Shown piece after piece: positions 1-13,230 of a stretch of 49,827 nt of DNA. The translations under genes were made by a program, and so were the position numbers. This DNA comes from a virus: positions 1-49,827 of IMG/VR virus record IMGVR_UViG_3300017739_000019; one strand, 5' to 3'. The notes below the pieces were generated by a model that was given only the letters and a program-made list of their open reading frames with translations, was not told where the DNA came from and did no database searches. Position 1 is the first letter of the stretch. The number at the start of each line of letters is the position of its first letter.

Positions 1-294
1 AGTGAAAAGATTAAGAAAGCTCTAAAGAATAAAGCTGATAAACATAATGAGAAGTATGGAGATAGTGCAACTAAAAGAACAAATGTTAGAACTCTATCAG
101 CAGTATTTCTTAGGGGTGTTGGTGCTTATTTTTCTAATAGAGGTTCAGTCCGACCTGGGGTTACTGGTCCTGATCAATGGGGACTAGCCAGAACCAATAG
201 CTACCTTTTTGCCTTGAAGAACGGAAGATTCCAAGGTGGCAAACATGATACTGATTTATTTCCAAAGGGGCACCCTCTAAGCAGTAAAGACTAA
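1..294 (+). CDS. Portal protein, C-terminal 97 residues (enters from the left end)
   Basis: Open from base 1 in frame 1 to TAA at 292-294, with no start codon of its own and no ribosome site. Residues read as a basic N-terminal stretch followed by FLRGVGAYFSNRG and a closing GGKHDTDLFPKGHP motif, which resembles C-terminal domains appended to structural or portal proteins in marine phages. Joining it to the 521-codon fragment at 48265-49827 keeps the frame exactly, giving a single protein of about 618 aa. The MuF-like gene starts one base after the stop. Taken alone it would be an orphan fragment; the circular reading explains it better. Confidence 0.8.
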   Translation, partial: SEKIKKALKNKADKHNEKYGDSATKRTNVRTLSAVFLRGVGAYFSNRGSVRPGVTGPDQWGLARTNSYLFALKNGRFQGGKHDTDLFPKGHPLSSKD

Positions 295-295
295 T

Positions 296-1099
296 ATGAA
301 ACTAAAGACTAAACAGGAGTTTAGGAGAAGAGTATCAGATGTCCAAGAGTTTAGGATCCAGCTAAGGCTTAGAACAAATCTTGAGAGATCTCTTCTTAGA
401 CAACTCAACAAAGTATTTAGAACATGGCTCAGCTCAACATTATTTATATATAGAGAAACCGGAACCTTTTCCAGAGGTGTTGCTCAAGGAAGATTAAATG
501 AAGAACTTGTCCCGGTGTTGCAAAGACAATATAGAAAGATCTTTGAAACAATAATCTCAGCAAATGTAGATAGACTTCAAAAAGAAGAAAAAGCTGAGGA
601 GGCTTTGGTCTTTGGTAGATCTATAAACTTTGAAGAATTGGTTGAGGAATATTTTGGCAATAGAGATCTGGTGTTAGCAAACATTGGGGATAGACTTGCC
701 AGAAGAATTGATAGAATAATTCAGAATGGTAGAGCTGATGATCTAACACTTGATCAGATTGCAAGAAATGTTCAACGGATCTTAGGTCCAAGCATCAGAG
801 CAAGAGCAAATCTCATAGCAAGAACAGAGACTCACAATGCGGCAAGTTTTGCAAACCATAGATATTATTCTGATGTTGCAGATGAATTAGAAATCAAGAT
901 GAAAAAAAGATGGGTGGCTGTATCAGATGCCAGGACAAGATCTTTCCATGCTGATGCAAGTGGTCAGATGAGAGATATGGAAGATGACTTTGATGTTGGT
1001 GGTGCCAAGATGTCCTATCCCGGAGATCCTAGAGGTGGTGCAAGAAATGTTATCAACTGTAGATGTGTAGTGGTGTATGCAGATGAAAGAGATATGTAA
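296..1099 (+). CDS. Minor head protein, Mu F / SPP1 gp7 family
   Basis: Head morphogenesis protein that is packaged in small copy number and usually sits next to the portal. The 267-residue product has a long helical N-terminus (about 1-150) and the signature C-terminal domain: RTETHNA at 176-182, DARTRSFHADASGQ at 211-224, and PGDPRGGARNVINCRC at 242-257 with the paired Cys residues of this family. ATG 296 is one base after the portal stop, so the two are translationally coupled. Its 3' end overlaps the cytidylyltransferase-like gene by 23 bases. Length and position fit the family well. Confidence 0.93.
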   Translation: MKLKTKQEFRRRVSDVQEFRIQLRLRTNLERSLLRQLNKVFRTWLSSTLFIYRETGTFSRGVAQGRLNEELVPVLQRQYRKIFETIISANVDRLQKEEKAEEALVFGRSINFEELVEEYFGNRDLVLANIGDRLARRIDRIIQNGRADDLTLDQIARNVQRILGPSIRARANLIARTETHNAASFANHRYYSDVADELEIKMKKRWVAVSDARTRSFHADASGQMRDMEDDFDVGGAKMSYPGDPRGGARNVINCRCVVVYADERDM

Positions 1100-1493
1100 A
1101 GGCATAACAGCCGGGACATTTGATCTGCTCCATGCTGGTCATGTTGCAATGTTGGAAGAGGCCAAAAGTGTTTGTGATCATTTGACTGTTGCAATCCAAA
1201 TAGATCCATCAATAGATAGACCAGAAAAAAACTCTCCAGTCCAAACAATAGTAGAAAGACAAATCCAGATCAAAGCCATAAAGTGGGTAGATGATATTAT
1301 TATCTATAGCCGGGAAAGAGAGCTGGAAGATATATTTGTAGTCTTGCCTTTAGACATTCGGATTATAGGAGAAGAATATATTGATCAACCTTTTACTGGC
1401 AAAGACATTTGTGAAAGAAGAGGAATCAAGATCCATTACAATTCAAGGCAACACTCTTTCAGCTCATCAGAGTTGAGGAATAGAAAAGATTAG
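1077..1493 (+). CDS. Cytidylyltransferase-like nucleotidyltransferase (TagD/RfaE-N type)
   Basis: Small HxGH-family nucleotidyltransferase of 138 aa, a length matching single-domain glycerol-3-phosphate or sugar-phosphate cytidylyltransferases. The phosphate-binding motif GTFDLLHAGH lies at residues 13-22 with HAGH at 19-22, and the second nucleotide-binding motif appears as SSSELR at 129-134 in place of the usual ISTTxIR. The fold prediction suits transfer of CMP or AMP to a phosphorylated alcohol or sugar; the substrate is not readable from sequence. Starts at ATG 1077 or 1083, both inside the preceding head gene, so it is coupled to it. A metabolic enzyme embedded between minor head protein and protease is odd and may serve capsid decoration, inhibition of a host pathway, or NAD/lipid metabolism. 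These roles are guesses. Confidence 0.85.
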   Translation: MQMKEICKGITAGTFDLLHAGHVAMLEEAKSVCDHLTVAIQIDPSIDRPEKNSPVQTIVERQIQIKAIKWVDDIIIYSRERELEDIFVVLPLDIRIIGEEYIDQPFTGKDICERRGIKIHYNSRQHSFSSSELRNRKD

Positions 1494-1989
1494 ATTATAT
1501 TGATCATGTGGGGAATGATAATTTATTCCAAACTGTATATATTCTATGTTCATAGATCTTCAATAAAAAGTTCCCCACTTCATAACTCATACTTATAATA
1601 TAACCTCTACTATAACTACAGCTTATAACAGGGATCCACCGGGCTAGATTCCAGGGTGTTTGCGGCTTTTGACCGGGATCATCCAGGGTTAAGCCGGGCT
1701 GAACAGGGCTTAAAACAGGGTTTTTGGCGGCTTGTCCGTTATAGAGCTGCAAAATTTACCAGGGTTCAAACAGGGAAAAAAACAGGGCAAAAACAGGCCT
1801 AAACAGGGACTCCCGGCTGGACCTAAAAAATTGCAGGGAAAAAACAGGGATCTGAAACAGGGCAAATCCGAATGTCCTAGATCTTGGGATGGCATTATAG
1901 ATAGTCAACTAGATATTGTGTTTTAAGGTTTCCTCAAGTAAGATTTAATCTGGTAAAGCTAATGTTTTGCAAGATGGGAGAAAAACACT
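1494..1989. other. Long intergenic region inside the head operon
   Basis: A 496-base stretch without a convincing gene, exceptional in an otherwise tightly packed genome. The first 130 bases are AT-rich. The middle, 1629-1862, is a G-rich block of short CAGGG/CCGGG repeats (listed separately). The last 120 bases lead to the prohead protease start. A 64-codon frame from 1732 to 1926 exists, but its product is a low-complexity Gln-Gly-Lys string dictated by the repeat, so I do not call it. No Rho-independent terminator is evident. Confidence 0.75.
1629..1862 (+). repeat. Irregular CAGGG/CCGGG short-repeat array
   Basis: Hand count gives 15 GGG tracts in about 235 bases on the plus strand, 12 as CAGGG and 3 as CCGGG, separated by 4 to about 35 bases of mostly A-rich spacer; only one CCC tract is seen on the same strand. 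Spacing is irregular, so this is neither a tandem repeat nor a CRISPR array. Candidate roles are a packaging (pac) or terminase recognition site, a protein-binding array, a G-quadruplex-prone transcript segment, or a replication element. Nothing in the sequence decides between these. Confidence 0.8.
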
Positions 1990-3078
1990 ATGGCAAAAGA
2001 TAAAGAAAGTGTTTTAACCAATGAAGTTACTCAAGATTCCAAACGGAATGAGCTAGAAGAAAAATACAATAATATTTCAACTTTGGTTGAGGGACTTAAA
2101 TATTCTCACATGAAAGATCCAAAGAAAAAGAAACCAAAGAAAAGAAAAGAAGAGATCCGTGAGGATGTCTATGATAATCCGGGAGAAGCTCAATCAAGAG
2201 CAAGAGAGTTGGGATGTGTAGGAATACATTCTCAAGATGACAACGGAACGGAAGTATTTATGCCATGCAAAACCCATGAAGAATATTTAAAGATTGTCAG
2301 CAATGATGAGGGCAATGAACCAGATGAGGGAAAACCCGGATACCACAAAAAGCCAAAAAAGAAATCTGATTGTGAATGTGAAGAAGAAGAAACTGTTTTA
2401 GATATTCAAACTCCAGTCCAACTCAAGGCAATGGATGATGATGATGAGCAAAAAGAATATGGATTCTTTGAGGGTTATGGATCTATCTTTGGCAATATTG
2501 ATCTGGGTAATGATGTTATCCAGAAAGGAGCTTTTACCAAATCACTAGAAAGCAGACCACCATCAAAGGTTAAGCTTTTATATCAACACAAATCTGATAT
2601 GCCTATAGGGGTTTATGATGAGATCCGTGAGGACTCAAAGGGATTATATGTAAAAGGTAGAATTGCTCTTAAGACTAGAGCTGGAGCTGAGGCTTATGAA
2701 CTATTAAAGATTGGAGCATTAGATGGATTGTCTATTGGTTTCAAAACAAATCCAAAGTCAGTATCTTATGAAGATAGAGGACAAAGGAGAATAATTAAAG
2801 AAGTTGATTTAATGGAAGTTTCATTGGTAACTTTTCCAATGAATCCTAAAGCTACTGTTACAGTAGTCAAAGGACAAGATATTTCCATTAGGGATTGGGA
2901 GAGAGGATTGCGAGATGCTTTCAGTCTTTCCAGATCTGAATCAAAAATATGTGCAAAAGCACTTGAAGAATGCTTTCAGCGAGATGCTGATAAAAGTTCA
3001 GAATTGGTAGATGCCATTAAGGAACTCCAGACTGATTTACAAAATTGGTCAAGGGAGAAAATTAATAAACATCAGTAA
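1990..3078 (+). CDS. Prohead maturation protease (HK97 gp4 / S78 family) with long N-terminal extension
   Basis: Cleaves the scaffold part of the capsid protein during head maturation. The protease domain begins near residue 155 (EYGFFEGYGSIFG) and shows the catalytic His in YQHKSDMPIG (H200) and the nucleophile in LDGLSIGF (S248), followed by the conserved EVDLMEVSLVTFPMN strand. The 362-residue length is well above the roughly 180-220 usual for the family because of a 150-residue front part. That part holds a Lys-rich patch (about 42-54) and a module with GCVGIHS and FMPCKTHEEY, a Cys/His-containing unit seen in other marine phage head proteins. ATG 1990 is preceded by GGGAG at a good distance. 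Followed by the capsid gene after 14 bases. Confidence 0.92.
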   Translation: MAKDKESVLTNEVTQDSKRNELEEKYNNISTLVEGLKYSHMKDPKKKKPKKRKEEIREDVYDNPGEAQSRARELGCVGIHSQDDNGTEVFMPCKTHEEYLKIVSNDEGNEPDEGKPGYHKKPKKKSDCECEEEETVLDIQTPVQLKAMDDDDEQKEYGFFEGYGSIFGNIDLGNDVIQKGAFTKSLESRPPSKVKLLYQHKSDMPIGVYDEIREDSKGLYVKGRIALKTRAGAEAYELLKIGALDGLSIGFKTNPKSVSYEDRGQRRIIKEVDLMEVSLVTFPMNPKATVTVVKGQDISIRDWERGLRDAFSLSRSESKICAKALEECFQRDADKSSELVDAIKELQTDLQNWSREKINKHQ

Positions 3079-3092
3079 CAAAGGAGGACTTT

Positions 3093-4307
3093 ATGTCAGA
3101 AGATGTTAAAACTGTAGTTGAGAACTTTGGTCAAGCTTTTGAAGAATTTAAAAAAGTAAATGATCAGATTCTTGATGACAAAGCTGATGGCAAAAGTGTA
3201 GCTGGACTGGAAGAAAAACTTGTAAAGATTGAAGAAGATTTACAAGGCTTGGAAGATCAGAAAAGTGCACATGAGCAATCAGTTAAAAAACAAGCAGAGA
3301 TTACTGAAAAGCTAGAGAAATTAGAGACTGTTCTATCAAGACCAGAATCCGGATTCTCAAGTCAATCAGTTGACTCTGAACTAAAACTCTTTGATGCATA
3401 TTGCAGAAAAGGATTTGATAAGCTTGGTGCTACAGAGCAGAAAGCTTTAACAGTAAGCAATGATTCTACGGGTGGTTATTTAGCACCCCCGGAGTATGTC
3501 CGTGAATTACTTAAAACAGTAACGGAAATATCTCCAATTAGATCTATTGCAAGAGTGAGATCTACATCAGCTAGATCTGTTCAAATACCAAAGAGAGCAT
3601 CTACATTCTCAGCCCAATGGGTTGCTGAAAGTGGAACAAGATCTGAGACTACTGGTTATACAGTTGGCTTAGAGCAACTCTCAGCACATGAGCATTATGC
3701 TCTTGTTGATATTTCTGAACAGGATCTTGAAGATACAGTTTTCAATCTTGAACAAGAAATGCAAAGCGAATTTGCTCAACAGTTTGCAAAAGCTGAGGGT
3801 GCCGCATTCATTTCTGGAGATGCTGTAGGTAAGCCAGAGGGATTATTAACAAACTCATCAGTTGGAGAGGCCAACTCCGGTAACGGAACAGCCTTAACAT
3901 CAGATGGTCTGTTGACTTTGGTTCACTCAATCAAGTCTGAGTATGGCAATAATGGTAGATTTGTTTTTAACAGAAATACTTTAGCCGACATCAGAAAGCT
4001 GAAAGATAGTGCTGGACAATATGTGTTCCAAGCAGGAATGTCTTTACAGAGTGGAGTGCCAAATACAATATTGGGATACCAATATGTTGAGGCAAGTGAT
4101 ATGCCTAATGTAGGAGCTGGAGCTTTTCCAATCCTATTTGGAGATTTCTCTAAAGCATATCTGATTATAGATAGGGTGGCTCTTGCTGTATTAAGAGACC
4201 AATATACTCAAGCAACAACTGGAAATGTTAGATACATTGCTAGAAGAAGAGTGGGTGGTCAAGTTATTCAGCCAGAAGCTATTGTTAAACAGAAAATATC
4301 AGCTTAA
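3093..4307 (+). CDS. Major capsid protein, HK97 fold
   Basis: Forms the icosahedral shell. Of 404 residues, the first about 100 are a charged coiled-coil scaffold (delta) domain, likely removed by the upstream protease, and the rest is the HK97-type capsid. Recognisable blocks are STGGYLAPPEYVRELLKTV, SPIRSIARV, the Ser/Trp-containing FSAQWVAESGTRSET strand, GDAVGKPEGLL, and the closing YTQATTGNVRYIARRRVGGQ. A strong ribosome site (AAAGGAGG at about 3079-3087) precedes ATG 3093, fitting a highly expressed gene. It lies in the classic order portal, MuF, protease, capsid. Confidence 0.96.
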   Translation: MSEDVKTVVENFGQAFEEFKKVNDQILDDKADGKSVAGLEEKLVKIEEDLQGLEDQKSAHEQSVKKQAEITEKLEKLETVLSRPESGFSSQSVDSELKLFDAYCRKGFDKLGATEQKALTVSNDSTGGYLAPPEYVRELLKTVTEISPIRSIARVRSTSARSVQIPKRASTFSAQWVAESGTRSETTGYTVGLEQLSAHEHYALVDISEQDLEDTVFNLEQEMQSEFAQQFAKAEGAAFISGDAVGKPEGLLTNSSVGEANSGNGTALTSDGLLTLVHSIKSEYGNNGRFVFNRNTLADIRKLKDSAGQYVFQAGMSLQSGVPNTILGYQYVEASDMPNVGAGAFPILFGDFSKAYLIIDRVALAVLRDQYTQATTGNVRYIARRRVGGQVIQPEAIVKQKISA

Positions 4308-4325
4308 GGCTAAGGAGTATTTATT

Positions 4326-4775
4326 ATGATGGATTTAGCAAATAATCTAATTGCAGTTCAATCACTAGCTCCCCTAGTGAGGACTGCTGATGCTAACGGA
4401 AGTGGTGTTGATCTTCAAGGATTTGAGGGTGCAATGGCTATCTTTGATATGGGTGCTGAGGGAGATACTCTCTCAAGCTCAGTCAAGATAGAAGTTAAAC
4501 TTGAGCATTCTGATGACAACAGTTCTTTTTCTGCTGTAACTTCTGCAAATGATGTAACAGATGGTAGTGTAGATTCTAATGGGATCTGGGCAACATTTGA
4601 TGACAATGCAGAGGCACCAGCAGTTGTTGGAATTGGTTATGTAGGTGGCAAAAGGTATTTGAGAGTTGTAGCAGACTTTAGTGGAACACATTCAAGTGGA
4701 TCCCCTATATCAGCTATGATCATCAAAGGCTTTGCTAGACATAGCGAAAATGCAGGAGCTAGTTCAACTAGCTAA
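4326..4775 (+). CDS. Putative head decoration / capsid-associated protein
   Basis: 149 residues, Ser/Asp/Gly-rich and free of Cys and membrane segments, with a repeated beta-type pattern and the segment VGYVGGKRYLRVVADFSGTH near residues 100-120. This type of small acidic protein is commonly encoded directly after the capsid gene in siphophages and is usually assigned to capsid decoration. AAGGAG at 4311-4316 supports ATG 4326 (ATG 4329 is an alternative). A strong terminator follows within 10 bases, making it the last gene of the capsid transcript. Function is assigned by position and composition rather than by a diagnostic motif. Confidence 0.6.
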   Translation: MMDLANNLIAVQSLAPLVRTADANGSGVDLQGFEGAMAIFDMGAEGDTLSSSVKIEVKLEHSDDNSSFSAVTSANDVTDGSVDSNGIWATFDDNAEAPAVVGIGYVGGKRYLRVVADFSGTHSSGSPISAMIIKGFARHSENAGASSTS

Positions 4776-4782
4776 ACTGTTT

Positions 4783-4814
4783 AGGGTAGGAGTTATTCTC
4801 CTACCCTACTTTTT
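4783..4814 (+). terminator. Rho-independent terminator after the capsid genes
   Basis: A perfect 10-bp stem (AGGGTAGGAG at 4783-4792 with CTCCTACCCT at 4798-4807), a 5-base TTATT loop, and a trailing ACTTTTT run. It ends the capsid/decoration transcript and could let capsid protein be made in excess over the genes downstream. Confidence 0.9.
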
Positions 4815-4825
4815 AAGGAAATAAT

Positions 4826-5203
4826 ATGGCTAAGAAATTTAAAATGATTGTTCCAAAAGCTGGAGCATCTAATGAGCAAGGTAGTGATCTAAAGCTCTAT
4901 GGTTTGGATGAAGTTGTTGAAGTCAAAGAGACTTGGCAAGAAGATCTAATGAATACATTCATAGAGAATGGATTTGCTATGGAAGTAAAAATGGATAGTG
5001 CTGATCAGACTGCTGAGATACAAGCAGAGATTAATCCAGATGAAGATCCGGAAAGAGCAAGGAATGAGAAAGGACATTATATAGCTGATGATCCAGATAC
5101 TCCGGATGTGAATGAAGCTTATGTTGGTGGCAAAGCTCCAGCAGTTAAGAAAAAGACTACTAAGAAATCAACAGCTAAGAAGTCAACAAAGAAAAAAGCT
5201 TAA
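4826..5203 (+). CDS. Small structural protein with lysine-rich tail (function unknown)
   Basis: 125 residues. The N-terminal half is a mixed alpha/beta domain with alternating acidic residues; the middle carries ARNEKGHYIADDPDTPDVNE followed by AYVGG, a motif I associate with small proteins after the capsid in marine phages; the last 20 residues are a Lys/Thr/Ser tail (four KK pairs) suited to binding DNA or an acidic partner. GGAA lies just upstream of ATG 4826, directly behind the terminator, so it needs read-through or its own promoter. A head-completion or neck role is possible but not shown. Confidence 0.65.
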   Translation: MAKKFKMIVPKAGASNEQGSDLKLYGLDEVVEVKETWQEDLMNTFIENGFAMEVKMDSADQTAEIQAEINPDEDPERARNEKGHYIADDPDTPDVNEAYVGGKAPAVKKKTTKKSTAKKSTKKKA

Positions 5204-5220
5204 GCACTAAAATAAATAAA

Positions 5221-5289
5221 CCAAGATAGATTCTTGGTGTTAAGATTAATAAAGCAGATGCATAAAATGGTAGAGACCATTAATTTTAT
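5221..5289 (+). other. Two small hairpins in the gap before the fibre operon
   Basis: CCAAGA (5221-5226) pairs with TCTTGG (5232-5237) around a 5-base loop, and ATGGT (5267-5271) pairs with ACCAT (5276-5280), the second followed by TAATTTTAT. Either may be a weak terminator or an mRNA processing site separating head genes from the fibre operon. T-runs are poor, so confidence is low. Confidence 0.3.
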
Positions 5290-5300
5290 AGGAAAAGTTA

Positions 5301-5650
5301 ATGAGTGCTGGTTTTCATCATTTTATAATAGAACAAGGGGCAACCTTTCAAAAGATCCTTACTCTTAAGGATAGTGCCGGATCTGTTATAAATCTCTCTG
5401 GATATTCCGGAGCAGAAATGGATCTCAGACTTGATTCTGATTCCTCAACTACAGTCAAAACTTTAACTACAGCAAATGGTGGCATAGTCAACGGAGGTTC
5501 AGCCGGGACTTTGACATTGCTGATTTCTGCTACTGATACAGCAAGTCTAACAGCCGGAGATGGTGTTTATGACCTAGAGCTAACTGATGCATCCGGTAAG
5601 GTGGATAGGCTCTTAGAGGGGACATACAGCATCAGAGGTAATGTAAGCAG

Positions 5651-5654
<4 letters not shown>
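5301..5654 (+). CDS. Small beta-domain protein ahead of the fibre gene
   Basis: 117 residues forming what looks like a single Ig-like or beta-sandwich domain: an [14 protein letters not shown] opening, NLSGYSG turn, and a terminal [19 protein letters not shown] strand pair. Proteins of this pattern frequently precede collagen-like or receptor-binding fibre genes in marine phages and may be head-fibre or baseplate anchors. The stop overlaps the fibre start by 4 bases (ATGA at 5651), indicating coupled translation and probable joint assembly. No catalytic motif is present. Confidence 0.65.
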
Positions 5655-11181
<5,527 letters not shown>

Positions 11182-11182
<1 letters not shown>

Positions 11183-11838
11183 TGTCTTGGAGTGCTAAAC
11201 ATTTATCCTCATCAGAAGTTGATAGTCTGGTAGCAGATGGAAGTCTTGAAAGATTATATGATGATTCTAAAGACAAGATAGAAAACAAAAACTATGAACT
11301 CTATGGATCTGATTCTGATATATCAGATGATGAAAAGTTAAATCATTGGATTGGATTAATGGCATCTCATTCTGATGGGAATGTAATGTCAGATTCTAAT
11401 AAGACTTTCTATACTATTGGAGCATTCTTTAATGATGAGATCTATATGATAAGTGCAAACTATTATGACTCATCAGATAAATCTTATAATTATTGCCATG
11501 CATTAGTTGGTAAAAAAGATGGATCTAAAGGATATTCTTTTGGTCCAGAGTTTTGGAGTCCTTTATCTACTTTGATGAAATCATTGGGTGCAACTCAAAT
11601 GGTATTTTGGTCAACTCCCGGAGGATCTTTATCTTTTAGAGCCGCTACTGCAAAGGGAAATCCAGAGGTATTTGACTATGACAATATGGTTCAATCAGAG
11701 GAGCAAGAGAATATTGATATAGATTTAGTCAATGAAAATGAAGTTCCGACTGAGGATGGATCTACCAAAGAGCAAACAGCAATGAAGATAATGCAAAAAG
11801 AATCAAGAGTAATCAAAACAGTAAGACCTTTAATATGA
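11182..11838 (+). CDS. Unknown protein of the fibre cassette
   Basis: 218 residues, acidic, no membrane segment or signal peptide. Visible features are aromatic-rich strands (FYTIGAFFNDEIYMISANYY at about 73-92), a GPEFWSPLSTLMKSLGATQM helix region and MVFWSTPGGSLSFRAATAKG near 140-160, then a highly acidic tail with scattered Lys. The middle has a mixed alpha/beta rhythm slightly reminiscent of acyltransferase-like folds, but no diagnostic motif is present. It starts at the fibre stop (TAATG overlap at 11182) and overlaps the next gene by 4 bases, so it belongs to the fibre operon. A fibre chaperone, attachment or modification role is plausible by context only. Confidence 0.6.
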
Positions 11839-12605
11839 CAAAAATAACACAAAACAACATTCAAGCAGATGGCATAGGAGATGTCTTTGAAGATACAAGG
11901 GTTACAAATGGAAGAGGTAGTTCTGTTAATATTGTTACTCAAGATACTTATGCTGATAGATCTCCATTAGCTAATGATTCTTCAACATTAAGAGCTCAAC
12001 AACCAGCCGGATCTACAAGAAGATATTCTGATTTTAGATCATCTGTAAGAGTGATTATGGAAAATGCAATTAGATCTTATACAACTGGAACTGGTAAAAG
12101 TGCTGTAACCCATTCATTGTCTGGTTGGGCAACAGTTGGAGGAATGCAGGCGGCAACTAGTAATGGAACAACTTCTCAGTCTGGAGCTCTTTGGGATGGA
12201 GATAATAATTACACTACAGCAGCAAAACCTTTCAGTCATTTCAATAGTGGATTTGATGCCAATAAATGGATAAGTGCAATATTAGTAGATACTTTCCTTA
12301 GTGGATTTGCTCAGCAACAAGATGTCTATTTATGTTTTGAGGGAGCTGGAGCTCAAACAACAGATACAGACTGGACATCATTAAAATTCAAAATGGATGG
12401 TGAAGCCACGCAACCTATTGATTATACAAGTGTTGGAATATCTGGTTCTTTTAACAGAACAAGTGCATCAAGTGTTTATACATCTTTCAGCAGAGTTGTT
12501 TATAAATATGAAAATGTAAGTATTGGTGGAGCTCCAGTATCAAGGTATTTCTCTTTAAGTGGCAATAACAATGCCGGGTTTAGTTCTTGGATCATGTTCA
12601 CATAA
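11835..12605 (+). CDS. Unknown, probable structural protein of the fibre cassette
   Basis: 256 residues, Ser/Thr/Gly/Asn-rich with few charged residues, typical of an extracellular beta-structured phage tip or fibre protein. It has a NNIQADGIGDVFEDTRVTNG start, a central HSLSGWATVGGMQ strand set and an aromatic C-terminus ending SSWIMFT. No signal peptide is seen. It overlaps the previous gene by 4 bases. It could be the receptor-binding head carried by, or capping, the collagen fibre. No family is recognised. Confidence 0.6.
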   Translation: MTKITQNNIQADGIGDVFEDTRVTNGRGSSVNIVTQDTYADRSPLANDSSTLRAQQPAGSTRRYSDFRSSVRVIMENAIRSYTTGTGKSAVTHSLSGWATVGGMQAATSNGTTSQSGALWDGDNNYTTAAKPFSHFNSGFDANKWISAILVDTFLSGFAQQQDVYLCFEGAGAQTTDTDWTSLKFKMDGEATQPIDYTSVGISGSFNRTSASSVYTSFSRVVYKYENVSIGGAPVSRYFSLSGNNNAGFSSWIMFT

Positions 12606-12657
12606 TATCTTTTACAACAAATAGGAGATATACTTTAGAAAACTCAGAGGAGTGCTT

Positions 12658-13230
12658 ATGAAATCTATATGGCAACTTTGGAGTCAAATACTTGATCCCG
12701 GTGTAGTTGATAAAATAATTCAAGAATGTGAATACTATGATCCAATGGAGGCCGTTACTGGTCAAGATAGTGAATCAGTAAAGAACAAAAAGGTTAGATC
12801 CTCAGAAGTAAGATGGATCAATCCTACAGACACTAATTCTAAATTCATAACAGATCTATTATGGGAATATGTAGATCAATCCAACAGAAATGCTTTTGGA
12901 GTGAATGTGTCAAAGATCTTTGACATTCAATATACAAAATATCATGCAGAAAAGAATGGTCATTATGATTGGCATTTTGATACTTTCTGGGGAAACAATT
13001 CAGAGTGGGATAGAAAGCTAAGTATTACAATACAGCTTTCAGATCCAAAAGAATATGAGGGTGGAGAGTTTTTGTTAGATCCTCAGTATGAACAACCAGA
13101 TCCCAAAGCAATAAAACAGAAAGGAAGTATCTTGGTCTTTCCATCTCCTATACTTCATAAGGTTATGCCAGTAACAAAAGGGACAAGGAAAAGTCTAGTA
13201 GCTTGGGTGGAGGGTCCTAAATGGAAATGA
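12658..13230 (+). CDS. 2-oxoglutarate/Fe(II) oxygenase, PKHD/prolyl-4-hydroxylase-like
   Basis: 190-residue double-stranded beta-helix oxygenase. The iron triad is H106-x-D108 (DWHFDTF) and H167 (ILHKVMP), and the 2-oxoglutarate-binding Arg is R177, ten residues after the distal His as in prolyl and lysyl hydroxylases. I chose ATG 12658 over GTG 12652 because CAGAGGA at 12645-12651 is ideally spaced for it. The family hydroxylates protein side chains (commonly proline) using O2 and 2-oxoglutarate. Its place between the collagen-like fibre and a lysyl hydroxylase/glycosyltransferase makes the fibre the likely substrate. Most prolines in the fibre are in X position (GPT), so a 3-hydroxylase-like or non-proline activity is also possible. 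A paralogue lies at 38550-39101. Confidence 0.88.
   Translation: MKSIWQLWSQILDPGVVDKIIQECEYYDPMEAVTGQDSESVKNKKVRSSEVRWINPTDTNSKFITDLLWEYVDQSNRNAFGVNVSKIFDIQYTKYHAEKNGHYDWHFDTFWGNNSEWDRKLSITIQLSDPKEYEGGEFLLDPQYEQPDPKAIKQKGSILVFPSPILHKVMPVTKGTRKSLVAWVEGPKWK

Noticed and set aside
1629-1862. CRISPR or iteron interpretation of the CAGGG block
   Set aside because: Unit is only five bases with irregular spacing; kept as an unexplained repeat instead.
1732-1926. 64-codon frame inside the CAGGG block
   Set aside because: The Gln-Gly-Lys-rich product merely reflects the repeat, the ribosome site is poor, and no other frame supports coding.
5204-5300. tRNA candidate from the paired hairpins in the gap
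   Set aside because: No acceptor stem, no T-loop GTTC signature and no CCA-like end.
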